64,000 bases of DNA from Gilliamella apicola (GTDB lineage Bacteria > Pseudomonadota > Gammaproteobacteria > Enterobacterales > Orbaceae). Both the position numbers and the translations under genes were made by a program. The stretch is from contig NZ_QGLP01000005.1 of assembly GCF_003202915.1 (NCBI RefSeq), forward strand, positions 412,721-476,720, in the 5' to 3' direction. Below, in pieces: positions 35,771 to 42,100 of the stretch. Under the pieces are notes generated by a model, which was not told the origin of the DNA, made no database searches, and saw only the letters and a program-made list of their open reading frames with translations. Within the stretch, counting starts at the first letter, position 1. Each line of letters starts with the position of its first letter.

Positions 35771-36325
35771 TCACCTCATTTTATTTAATTGCGCGTTAAC
35801 AATTTTATCTAGGAACAGCGCGGCTTCTTTATTATGATATTTTAAAAATATCGAATTATTAAATTGCGTACTAACAATTTCATCCAAGAACAACCTAGCT
35901 TCTTTATTATAATAATTCTGATATAGCGAAACGCTCTTAGGTATATAATCTGGTGGTCCGTAATTTTCGATGAATAATGTTGCTGTGTAGTTCCACAGCA
36001 AGCTGTTAGGACGACTAACATTGAGCAATGAATCGGGCAGAAATCGGCATCGTATAGTTTGAGAAGTTTCCCACTCAGTCGCTAATTTAATGTCAAACGG
36101 TAAAAAACCATTCTTCAGAACATTAGCAAACCAGTCCATGAATATTTGCGCTTCTAGTTTAGAAGAAAAAGTAAAACTAATACTGCGAGTCGTTGGTTGA
36201 TTTTGCGCAATTTTTTTGAAGTACATTTTCCCGCTTCTGCTCTCAACGGTTGTGAATTGGGCAGACTGTTGACGAGAATAGGTGCTAAGTTGTACCGTTT
36301 TCTGAGGCAACGGGTAATTGTTCAT
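35771..36325 (-). CDS. Minor tail protein (lambda M-like) with duplicated C-terminus
   Basis: 184 residues from ATG 36325, chosen over ATG 36355 because the latter lies in the terminator region; GGAGAAAATAATG is in place at 36325. The body (TFSSKLEAQIFMDWFANVLKNG, WNYTATLFIENYGPP) is a tail-tip adaptor. The C-terminus carries two copies of a 24-residue unit (NKEARLFLDEIVSTQFNN and NKEAALFLDKIVNAQLNK), an unusual addition after the expected end of the domain. First gene of the tail-tip block after the accessory genes. Confidence 0.7.
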   Translation of the reverse strand: MNNYPLPQKTVQLSTYSRQQSAQFTTVESRSGKMYFKKIAQNQPTTRSISFTFSSKLEAQIFMDWFANVLKNGFLPFDIKLATEWETSQTIRCRFLPDSLLNVSRPNSLLWNYTATLFIENYGPPDYIPKSVSLYQNYYNKEARLFLDEIVSTQFNNSIFLKYHNKEAALFLDKIVNAQLNKMR

Positions 36326-36344
36326 TATTTTCTCCAGACATAAA

Positions 36345-36366
36345 AAAGCCCGCAATAGCGAGCTTT
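36345..36366 (-). terminator. Terminator after the toxin-antitoxin pair
   Basis: AAAGCCCGC / GCGAGCTTT stem (one mismatch) with a U-run on the minus strand. It lies 48 bases past the antitoxin stop and separates the CRISPR/TA transcript from the tail-tip genes. Confidence 0.75.
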
Positions 36367-36413
36367 AGGTTTGATTTTATTTTGTATATCTACATTAGAT
36401 TTTCCATACTCAG

Positions 36414-36716
36414 TTAACAACAATCAGCATGTTTTTGTGAGGAAAACTGCATTTGCAAACCTAATGCTTGAACAATTTTAAAGATTGTATTAAAAGTGGG
36501 GTTCCCCTCACCTGATAACGCTTTATAAATACCCTCACGACTTATACCTGTATCACGTGAAAGCTGACTGATGTTTTTAGCTCTAGCTATATCACCAAGT
36601 GCAATAAATAAAAATTTAGGGTCTCCTTCTTCTATTGCGGCATTTAAATATTCTTGCATTTCTTCATCAGTATTTAAAAAATCAACCACATCAAAAGTTT
36701 TTAGTTTTGTAGTCAT
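36414..36716 (-). CDS. higA: HigA-type antitoxin (HTH protein)
   Basis: 100 residues from ATG 36716, with GGGGTTAATT just upstream. A helix-turn-helix is visible: NISQLSRDTGISREGIYKAL followed by NPTFNTIFKIVQALGLQM, the pattern of 'addiction module antidote' HigA/ Xre proteins. It follows the toxin gene by two bases, the inverted toxin-first order typical of HigBA. It should bind and neutralise the toxin and repress the module. The usual own promoter upstream of the toxin is absent here because the CRISPR array directly abuts it. Confidence 0.85.
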   Translation of the reverse strand: MTTKLKTFDVVDFLNTDEEMQEYLNAAIEEGDPKFLFIALGDIARAKNISQLSRDTGISREGIYKALSGEGNPTFNTIFKIVQALGLQMQFSSQKHADCC

Positions 36717-36718
36717 AA

Positions 36719-36982
36719 TTAACCCCATTTATTTGCTAATTCTTTAGCAATTTTAATATCTGTTTGTTGTGTATCCTTGTCACCGCCACACAATAAAATA
36801 ACAATTTCATTATTGCGGTTAACAAAATAAACCCTATACCCTTTTCCACAGTGAATACGCATTTCTGATACACCGCTGCCTACAGGCTTAACATCACCAA
36901 AATTACCTTCTTGCATGCGACGAATTCGAACTTTAATTTTAGCTGCTGCAGTTTTATCTTTAAGCGACTTCAACCATTTTTC
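36719..36982 (-). CDS. higB: HigB/RelE-type toxin with CRISPR-derived 5' end
   Basis: The family core is complete: KWLKSLKDKTAAAKIKVRIR, VKPVGSGVSEMRIHCGKGYR, VYFVNRNNEIVILLCGGDKD. Such proteins cleave mRNA at the ribosome. ATG 36982 gives 87 residues but lacks the first ~10 residues usual in the family. The frame stays open upstream through the terminal I-E repeat to GTG 37027, the first three bases of that repeat (102 residues, MFPVYTGINRYTQQMEKW). Family-like sequence starts at YTQQMEKW, directly after the repeat. No good Shine-Dalgarno serves either start. Toxicity is therefore uncertain. Confidence 0.75.
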   Translation of the reverse strand, partial: EKWLKSLKDKTAAAKIKVRIRRMQEGNFGDVKPVGSGVSEMRIHCGKGYRVYFVNRNNEIVILLCGGDKDTQQTDIKIAKELANKWG

Positions 36983-36998
36983 CATTTGCTGTGTATAA

Positions 36999-37271
36999 CG
37001 GTTTATCCCTGTATACACAGGGAACACCAGCGCTACTAAGTCTTCCCTGTACTCATTAGCGGTTTATCCCTGTATGCACAGGGAACACTCATACCAATCT
37101 CAATAATTTCTGTGTTTATTCGGTTTATCCCTGTATGCACAGGGAACACTGAGATTGGTAGGCAAACGTACTCTTGTAAACCGGTTTATCCCTGTATGCA
37201 CAGGGAACACATAACACATTTTTCATCATATCCGCATTAATTCGGTTTATCCCTGTATACACAGGGAACAC
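36999..37271 (-). CRISPR. Type I-E CRISPR array, 5 repeats, 4 spacers
   Basis: 29-bp repeats at 36999, 37060, 37121, 37182 and 37243, plus-strand form CGGTTTATCCCTGTAT then GCACAGGGAACAC (G/A variation at one base), with four 32-bp spacers. The crRNA sense (5' handle ATAAACCG) is on the minus strand. Stem CCCTGT/ACAGGG. First and last repeats share the same variant base. Only 41 bp separate it from the I-F array, so its own leader is very short. No cas genes occur in the window. On the minus strand it reads straight into the toxin gene. Confidence 0.97.
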
Positions 37272-37312
37272 TCTTATTATAACCTATTGTTTATTAATTA
37301 AAATACTTGACT

Positions 37313-37520
37313 TTTCTAAACTACCTACACGGCAGTAAACATGTGATCCAGATTTGATTATTACGTTTAATATTTCTAAACTACCTACACGGCAGTGAAC
37401 GATATTCATCGCTAATTTCTACTGAATTAGTTTTTCTAAACTACCTACACGGCAGTGAACTAAGCGGTACATTTGTAGCGGTTAACCCTGAGTTTCTAAA
37501 CTACCTACACGGCAGTGAAC
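37313..37520 (-). CRISPR. Type I-F CRISPR array A, 4 repeats, 3 spacers
   Basis: 28-bp repeats at 37313, 37373, 37433 and 37493, plus-strand TTTCTAAACTACCTACACGG then CAGTGAAC (the copy farthest from the leader has CAGTAAAC), with three 32-bp spacers. The minus strand gives GTTCACTGCCG..., the I-F form. The degenerate base in the leader-distal repeat is the usual sign of array end. The leader is at 37521-37656. Confidence 0.97.
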
Positions 37521-37656
37521 TAGAACAAAACATACTATAAACATTGTTAGCCAAAAGGCAAAGGGCAATTTTGATTTTAAAACCCTTTTTTTATACCTAT
37601 TTATAATTATTTGATTTTAAATGAATTATAAGAATCAGTAAAAAAAGGGTTGTCAT
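37521..37656 (-). promoter_or_regulatory. I-F leader A with IHF consensus
   Basis: Homologous to the leader at 40822. A perfect IHF site (minus strand AATCAAATAATTA, consensus WATCAANNNNTTR) lies at 37604-37616, 84 bp from the first repeat. It is framed by a 12-bp inverted repeat, AACCCTTTTTTT (37581-37592) and AAAAAAAGGGTT (37640-37651). IHF sites in I-F leaders direct spacer integration, so this array looks able to acquire spacers if Cas1/Cas2-3 is supplied. Confidence 0.8.
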
Positions 37657-37842
37657 TTAAACTCTTTCAGAATCCTCAACTAAGTGCAATGCATAGTTAA
37701 CTAAATCTTGAATTACCCAAAATACATTAGATTTGTCCTCATCCTCATCTGTATTGCTCCCAAGAATATAAGCCAGAGACTTAGCTTGCCCCAAATTTTT
37801 AACTATCATTTCGTAGTTGTCACTATCAATCACAAATTTCAT
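37657..37842 (-). CDS. Hypothetical 61-residue phage protein
   Basis: Not recognised. A small acidic protein (MKFVIDSDNYEMIVKNLGQA, later EDEDKSNVF) with a predicted helical C-terminus, ending right at the CRISPR leader. ATGAAA start with GAGGATAGCAGC upstream. It lies downstream of the KilA-N gene on the same strand. Acidic miniature proteins of this size in prophages are sometimes inhibitors of host enzymes, but nothing here shows this. Confidence 0.6.
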   Translation of the reverse strand: MKFVIDSDNYEMIVKNLGQAKSLAYILGSNTDEDEDKSNVFWVIQDLVNYALHLVEDSERV

Positions 37843-37910
37843 GCTGCTATCCTCGTTCTGTTCATTTCTACATCCTCAAATAGCCCCAGAAAGGGGCTTG
37901 TTGTAATTGG

Positions 37911-38684
37911 TTAAGCGATTTCTTTATTGATTAGATGATTTCTAATGACATCTATTGCTTTTTCGTTATATCTGAATGATTCAACCTGTTTATCAGAAGA
38001 ACGTGACTTATCTAATACGAAAATTCCATATTCATCTGTTTTCAAGTTGAGCTTATTAGCTATACGACCAATTTTATTTGAAGATACGCCAAGCATCTCG
38101 CCAACCTCGCCTGCTGAAAATGTTTTGTTTTCAAGTTTAGGTAATGGGATAACATTTTTACCTGCGATTGGATTTATAGTATCGGCATAGATAGCCTGCT
38201 TTGACTGTTCGCTTAAATGCGGTAGATTGCTGAACATCTTATCTAACGCTCTGACTGACAATTCTATAGCTTTTGCTTGTCGATATTCTGGTAAGTAAGA
38301 TTTAGAGGGTTCTAAGGTATTTTTTAATTCACCTTTTTTATAGTCCAAAAATACTTGATTAACCATTAATTGGAATTTTGGACTAATCCAACCAGCATAA
38401 GATACTGCTAGTAACTCATGGGCGAATGTACCAGAAGAAATACCACCTTTGATTACTTTGATTAAATTTTGACCTAAGCCCGTAGAAGGGCTTTGGCTGT
38501 TTTCTAATTCAGCAATTAACTCTTTTGTTGGTTGTGAAGCTAACCATTTACTTGGTCTTTTGTGATCACCCAATGCGCTAGCTTTATGTAGCGCATTAAG
38601 ATTATATCGACCTTCTTTATCTACTGTGATTGAGATTCCAGCTATTACTGGACAATTTAAGTTGTTTGTGTTACTGTTACTCAT
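37911..38684 (-). CDS. KilA-N domain phage regulator
   Basis: 257 residues. The N-terminal KilA-N domain shows VDKEGRYNLNALHKASAL, RPSKWLASQPTKELIAEL, then the family-typical GTFAHELLAVSYAGWISPKF near residue 85-105. The C-terminal ~80 residues (FSAGEVGEMLGVSSNKIGRI ... YNEKAIDVI) form a winged-helix antirepressor-type domain (KilAC-like). Such proteins act as phage antirepressors or DNA-binding regulators. It has its own gap on both sides and sits among accessory genes. Confidence 0.85.
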   Translation of the reverse strand: MSNSNTNNLNCPVIAGISITVDKEGRYNLNALHKASALGDHKRPSKWLASQPTKELIAELENSQSPSTGLGQNLIKVIKGGISSGTFAHELLAVSYAGWISPKFQLMVNQVFLDYKKGELKNTLEPSKSYLPEYRQAKAIELSVRALDKMFSNLPHLSEQSKQAIYADTINPIAGKNVIPLPKLENKTFSAGEVGEMLGVSSNKIGRIANKLNLKTDEYGIFVLDKSRSSDKQVESFRYNEKAIDVIRNHLINKEIA

Positions 38685-38764
38685 AAGTTTAATCCTTATT
38701 TGAATGTGTTGGGTTGACTTGGTCTAGGGCTTTAACTGTTACAGCAGTTAGAGCCTTTAGTTTT

Positions 38765-39550
38765 TTAGATGCCTGCAATTTTCTTTTCCTCCTCGGTTAA
38801 TGACTGCCTCACTCTGTTTACAAGCTCTTGGCTCATTGTTCTATCATTCATTACCGCTAATATCTCAAGCGCAGTTTTAAGGCTTACAGGTATTCTTGCT
38901 GATAACGTTACTTTATTTTCTTTCAATGTTTTCTCCTTGTTTGTTAAATAATTTTTTACTTCTTCAATACCTGAGAATCTTTTATAGGTAGTATTACAAT
39001 CCTTCGATAAGTGTCTCTTATATTTATTTGCAGGTAATGGGATATCCTCCTCTCTCCAGCCCGACATAAATCTTTGATTCAAAGTAGTTGCATTTATACC
39101 AAAATGCTCTGACCATTCTTTTAGTGTTTTTATTTCACCTTTATATTCATAATAAACTGTGCCCACCTTCCTTTTGGGATTGAAATCAGGATTTTTGCTT
39201 GCCCATAATCTCCATCCAACACTTTTTCTACATCTTTCTGCACAATCTTTAGCGTTATCGGATGGAGAACCAACATATAGATGCTCTGGATTGCAACAAG
39301 AAGGATTATCACATTTATGCAATACCCAAAATTTTTCACTATTTTGCGGTATCGCTCCATTTGCTAATTCATAAGCAACTCTATGTGTAGCCCATGAATA
39401 CCCTTCAAACCAAATTACACCATAACCATCATAATTTTTTGCCCCAGTCCATTCATGACATCCATTTTCGTTTTTTTGTAATTTAGCACTAATTTTTTTG
39501 TAAAAATCATTATGATTATTTATTAAAGATATGCTTTTCCTAATTTTCAT
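38765..39550 (-). CDS. HNH endonuclease fused to RHH/Arc-type DNA-binding domain
   Basis: 261 residues. An HNH domain (residues ~30-105) has WTGAKNYDGYGVI, THRVAYELANG and WVLHKCDNPSCCNPEHLYVG, with His78, Cys80, Cys85/86 and His90 as catalytic/zinc residues, then GSPSDNAKD. A linker with GEIKTLKEWSEHFGINATTL (a small HTH-like unit) leads to a C-terminal ribbon-helix-helix, VTLSARIPVSLKTALEILAV (from ~213). HNH homing-type nucleases often carry modular DNA-binding tails. It is divergent from the repressor gene at 39640. Confidence 0.8.
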   Translation of the reverse strand: MKIRKSISLINNHNDFYKKISAKLQKNENGCHEWTGAKNYDGYGVIWFEGYSWATHRVAYELANGAIPQNSEKFWVLHKCDNPSCCNPEHLYVGSPSDNAKDCAERCRKSVGWRLWASKNPDFNPKRKVGTVYYEYKGEIKTLKEWSEHFGINATTLNQRFMSGWREEDIPLPANKYKRHLSKDCNTTYKRFSGIEEVKNYLTNKEKTLKENKVTLSARIPVSLKTALEILAVMNDRTMSQELVNRVRQSLTEEEKKIAGI

Positions 39551-39639
39551 GATTGATAATAAAATGTATTAAAGTGTCATGTAATGTATAGTATACTAAT
39601 ATTAACAATTAACCATGTCAATACATTTCAATACTATTT
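39551..39639. promoter_or_regulatory. Divergent promoter/operator between HNH gene and repressor
   Basis: 89 bp with a 10-bp palindrome TAGTATACTA at 39589-39598 and several ATGTATT/AATACAT half-sites (39564, 39584, 39623). Such repeats fit operator sites for the adjacent repressor. Confidence 0.5.
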
Positions 39640-40023
39640 ATGATAAATAATGATACTTTTTCTAAAAGATTAATTCAACGACGAGCACAATTAGGTTATT
39701 CGCAAGAGGAATTATCAAAACTCACGGGGATAGCCGCTGCTCAAATATCCAGATATGAAGCGGGAATAAATAAACCTAGAGCAAATATAATTTCAAAGAT
39801 TGCTAACTGTTTGAGTGTCCCTTTTTCTTGGCTTGCTTATGGTGATACTTCAGAATTAATAGATATAAATAAGGATGATGATAACGTTAGTTTTTCTATT
39901 AGTCTGCCAAAAGAGCAATATGATTTACTTATACTAAATGCAAATGAAAATAACATGGATTTAATGACATATATTCATCAAATCATCGTACCAGAATATT
40001 TAGAACGTAAGAAAAAGCGTTAA
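39640..40023 (+). CDS. Phage repressor-like Xre/HTH protein
   Basis: 127 residues. HTH_3 domain in residues ~8-62 (LIQRRAQLGYSQEELSKLTG, AAAQISRYEAGINKPRANII), followed by PFSWLAYGD, usual in lambda-type repressors. The C-terminus (SFSISLPKEQYDLLILNANE) looks like a short Arc/MetJ ribbon-helix-helix segment rather than a peptidase S24 domain, so it is unlikely to be RecA-cleavable. It faces away from the HNH gene. It may repress accessory genes rather than the lytic switch, because it lies within the tail region. Confidence 0.85.
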   Translation: MINNDTFSKRLIQRRAQLGYSQEELSKLTGIAAAQISRYEAGINKPRANIISKIANCLSVPFSWLAYGDTSELIDINKDDDNVSFSISLPKEQYDLLILNANENNMDLMTYIHQIIVPEYLERKKKR

Positions 40024-40047
40024 AACAAATTAAAATCACACTTAATA

Positions 40048-40065
40048 AACCCTCATTAGAGGGTT
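40048..40065. terminator. Bidirectional terminator between repressor and lipoprotein genes
   Basis: AACCCTC / GAGGGTT stem with a four-base loop (ATTA), between convergent genes. The same 18-mer occurs at 43086 between another convergent pair. Confidence 0.8.
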
Positions 40066-40089
40066 GAATTTATTTTAATCAATAGATGA

Positions 40090-40533
40090 TTATTTTATTC
40101 TTGTGCAAATAGTAACCTCTTTATTTCTAATATCTATTACATTAGTTTTATTTGAATTTTTTTTAAAATCTGAAGCAATCACAAATTGATATTTATCATT
40201 ATTGATTTTTTCTAATTTTTGTGTGCCGCTAAATGTATGATCTTTTTCTAAAAATTCATGTGTGGGGTTATTGTATATTTTATCTATATCATATAATTCT
40301 AATTCCCCATTGTCCAAAACTGTATATAATTTGTCATCAACTATTTTAAGTGTACGTATATACTCAGCCCTATCTATAGCTTCTCCATAGCTTTCTTCTC
40401 GTCCACTATCCATTCTTTCAAAGGACTCCCAATTACATCGCCAGTCACCAACAAGATACTCTTTTGTCACCTTATCGTCACCGCAACCATACAACGCAAA
40501 GCAAGCCAAACCTAGTAATACAATTCTTTTCAT
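40090..40533 (-). CDS. Phage-encoded lipoprotein
   Basis: 147 residues with signal peptide MKRIVLLGLACFALYGC; the lipobox LYGC places the acylated Cys at residue 17. The mature domain (VGDWRCNWESFE ... VIASDFKKNSN) is a small beta-rich domain of unknown family. Prophage lipoproteins in accessory loci commonly block superinfection at the envelope. It has the same 59-bp upstream cassette as the TagO-like gene at 43125, with AAGGAG before the ATG. Asp after the Cys is absent-minded as a sorting cue: GD at +1/+2 gives no clear Lol-avoidance, so localisation is open. Confidence 0.78.
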   Translation of the reverse strand: MKRIVLLGLACFALYGCGDDKVTKEYLVGDWRCNWESFERMDSGREESYGEAIDRAEYIRTLKIVDDKLYTVLDNGELELYDIDKIYNNPTHEFLEKDHTFSGTQKLEKINNDKYQFVIASDFKKNSNKTNVIDIRNKEVTICTRIK

Positions 40534-40607
40534 ACCATCTCCTTTTTTTGGGTAATGGTATGTTATTTAAGAGGTTTGGGCAATAAAAAACCACCCGTAG
40601 GTGGTTT
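40534..40607 (-). promoter_or_regulatory. Moron promoter cassette with upstream terminator, copy 1
   Basis: 40534-40592 is identical over 59 bp to 43749-43807. On the minus strand it holds TTGCCC and TACCAT 17 bp apart (possible -35/-10) and AAAGGAGATGGT before the ATG. A hairpin AAACCACC/GGTGGTTT (40588-40607) with U-run precedes it and would end transcription coming from CRISPR array B, whose last repeat is six bases away. Confidence 0.75.
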
Positions 40608-40613
40608 GTGTGA

Positions 40614-40821
40614 ATTTTTGGCTACCTATGCGGCAGTGAACATATTAAAAGAAGAAGATGGGCTAGGTACAGATTTCTAAACTACCTACACGGCAGTGAA
40701 CATGGGCAAAATTTAATTTTTGCAAAACAGTTCTTTCTAAACTACCTATGCGGCAGTAAACGGTGATGCTGCTGATGAGTATCGAGATGACTTTTTCTAA
40801 ACTGCCTATGCGGCAGTAAAC
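40614..40821 (-). CRISPR. Type I-F CRISPR array B, 4 repeats, 3 spacers
   Basis: 28-bp repeats at 40614 (5' part degraded), 40674, 40734 and 40794, with three 32-bp spacers. Repeats mix two loop variants: CCTACACGGCAG (40674, as in array A) and CCTATGCGGCAG (the rest). The leader-proximal repeat has ACTGCC, which restores a perfect CTGCC/GGCAG stem. The degraded repeat is leader-distal. No cas genes nearby. The terminator at 40588 lies directly past the array. Confidence 0.95.
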
Positions 40822-40959
40822 TAGAACATTATACACAATAAACTTTGTTCAGAAAAAGAATAATAACCAATTTGTAGCCAAAAACCCTTTTTTCACACCC
40901 ATTTATAATTATTTGATTTTAAATGAATTATATTTGTCGGTAAAAAAAGGGTTAATTAC
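40822..40959 (-). promoter_or_regulatory. I-F leader B with IHF consensus
   Basis: Homologous to leader A, including TAGAACA at the repeat junction. The same perfect IHF 13-mer lies at 40906-40918, 85 bp from the first repeat, between inverted repeats AACCCTTTTTT (40883-40893) and AAAAAAGGGTT (ending 40953). The leader ends at the stop codon of the upstream antirepressor gene. Confidence 0.8.
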
Positions 40960-41772
40960 CTAATGATGTCTAATTACAGCTAAAACCCTATTCCATTTGT
41001 CTATTATATTTTTTGCTTTAATATGCGCTGTTTCTCGCTCAATGATTAATTTTGCACTACGTAAATTTCGTTTGTACTCGATTGCCATTGAGTGAAACGC
41101 ACTGACAAAACTAGAATCTAATGCTCGTAATGCAGGTTCTACTAATTCTATTTGAGAACGCATTCTATCTGCTACTTTATAAAGCCAAGCTAAGTCATAC
41201 CAATCATCATCAGACAATCCACTGCGAGCGTGCACACCACCTAACCATTGAATAGCCTCATCAAATTTAGACGCAGGTAAATCTTGGTAACGTGGTATCC
41301 TAAATTGCTGATGAAACTTTGAATAAACAGCCTGATGTCTTTCACCTGTTCGATAAACTCGCTCGTTTACCGCCTGCTGGATTTGCTGTTGTTGTTCGGC
41401 ATTAATTGTTAATGAGTAACTGCCAGTCTTGCGGATTGTTGGTAATAACTCTTCCATAACCCACTCTTCAAATAATACAGCTTTTTCCTGTTTACTTTTT
41501 ATAATCAATCTAAATAAATTTGGCTCATTAATATAAACCATTTCTTGAGATTTTCTAGCTTTTGATGTGGTGTCACGTTTCGTTACGTCACATAATGTAG
41601 GGGTGTACCGTTTTGTTACACCCTTTGATTTACAATGATCAGCTATTGCTTTTCTGGGATTCTTATATTCAAGAATAGAACAAACATCATTAGCTAAAAA
41701 CCATATTTGATTATTAATTTCAGTAGTGCGAACAGGGGAATTTTTAAAGTTAAAAATTGATAAGTTTGACAT
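40960..41772 (-). CDS. BRO-N family phage antirepressor
   Basis: 270 residues from ATG 41772, with AACGAGGATGTAGAA upstream; the longer frame to 41895 would run through the structured leader. The BRO-N domain is clear: NQIWFLANDVCSILEYKNPR, MVYINEPNLFRLIIKSKQEK, FEEWVMEELLPTIRKTGSYS. The C-terminal half is helical with an Arg-rich segment and resembles P22 Ant-type extensions. It would inactivate a prophage repressor or control other phage genes. CRISPR leader B begins at its stop codon. Confidence 0.87.
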   Translation of the reverse strand: MSNLSIFNFKNSPVRTTEINNQIWFLANDVCSILEYKNPRKAIADHCKSKGVTKRYTPTLCDVTKRDTTSKARKSQEMVYINEPNLFRLIIKSKQEKAVLFEEWVMEELLPTIRKTGSYSLTINAEQQQQIQQAVNERVYRTGERHQAVYSKFHQQFRIPRYQDLPASKFDEAIQWLGGVHARSGLSDDDWYDLAWLYKVADRMRSQIELVEPALRALDSSFVSAFHSMAIEYKRNLRSAKLIIERETAHIKAKNIIDKWNRVLAVIRHH

Positions 41773-41906
41773 TTCTACATCCTCGTTGATTTTATAATTA
41801 TCCCATTTTGAGTGGGCGATCAGGAGCTCAAAACTGCAACGAGACAGCGGACGTATTTCCCTTACGGGTATTGTATTAGTCGCACTCCCGACCATAAAAT
41901 CTGGAC

Positions 41907-41937
41907 ATAAAAATACCGCTGATCTGTCGGGTGCGGT
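41907..41937 (-). terminator. Attenuator-like hairpin in the antirepressor leader
   Basis: On the minus strand ACCGCACCCGACAGATCAGC is followed by GGT and then AUUUUUAU: an ACCGC/GCGGT stem with U-run, about 135 nt before the antirepressor start. Further stems (ACCCGTAAGGG and CCCACTCAAAATGGG) follow. Many enteric prophage antirepressor genes have structured leaders controlled by a small RNA or attenuation; this could be one. A small Ash/Icd-like peptide frame passes through it. Confidence 0.5.
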
Positions 41938-42100
41938 TTCCGCTCGCTGTGTGGTGTTTTGAGCACCTTTTTAGAATATATATTAAATCATTATATCAAG
42001 TCAACAAGTAAATCAGGGCAAAATGATTAATAATACATTTTAGTTATAGCTATGAAAATTTAAATTAAGTTAAAATAAATTAACTAAATTAGATTATTAA

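Noticed and set aside
36999-40821. Spacers matching other parts of this window (self-targeting)
   Set aside because: I compared the ten spacers by eye with the genes here on both strands and saw no match. This is not a substitute for a search, and short matches could be missed.
41773-41895. N-terminal extension of the BRO-N antirepressor to 41895
   Set aside because: The extra 41 residues are translated from the structured leader and do not belong to the family; ATG 41772 has a GAGG site.
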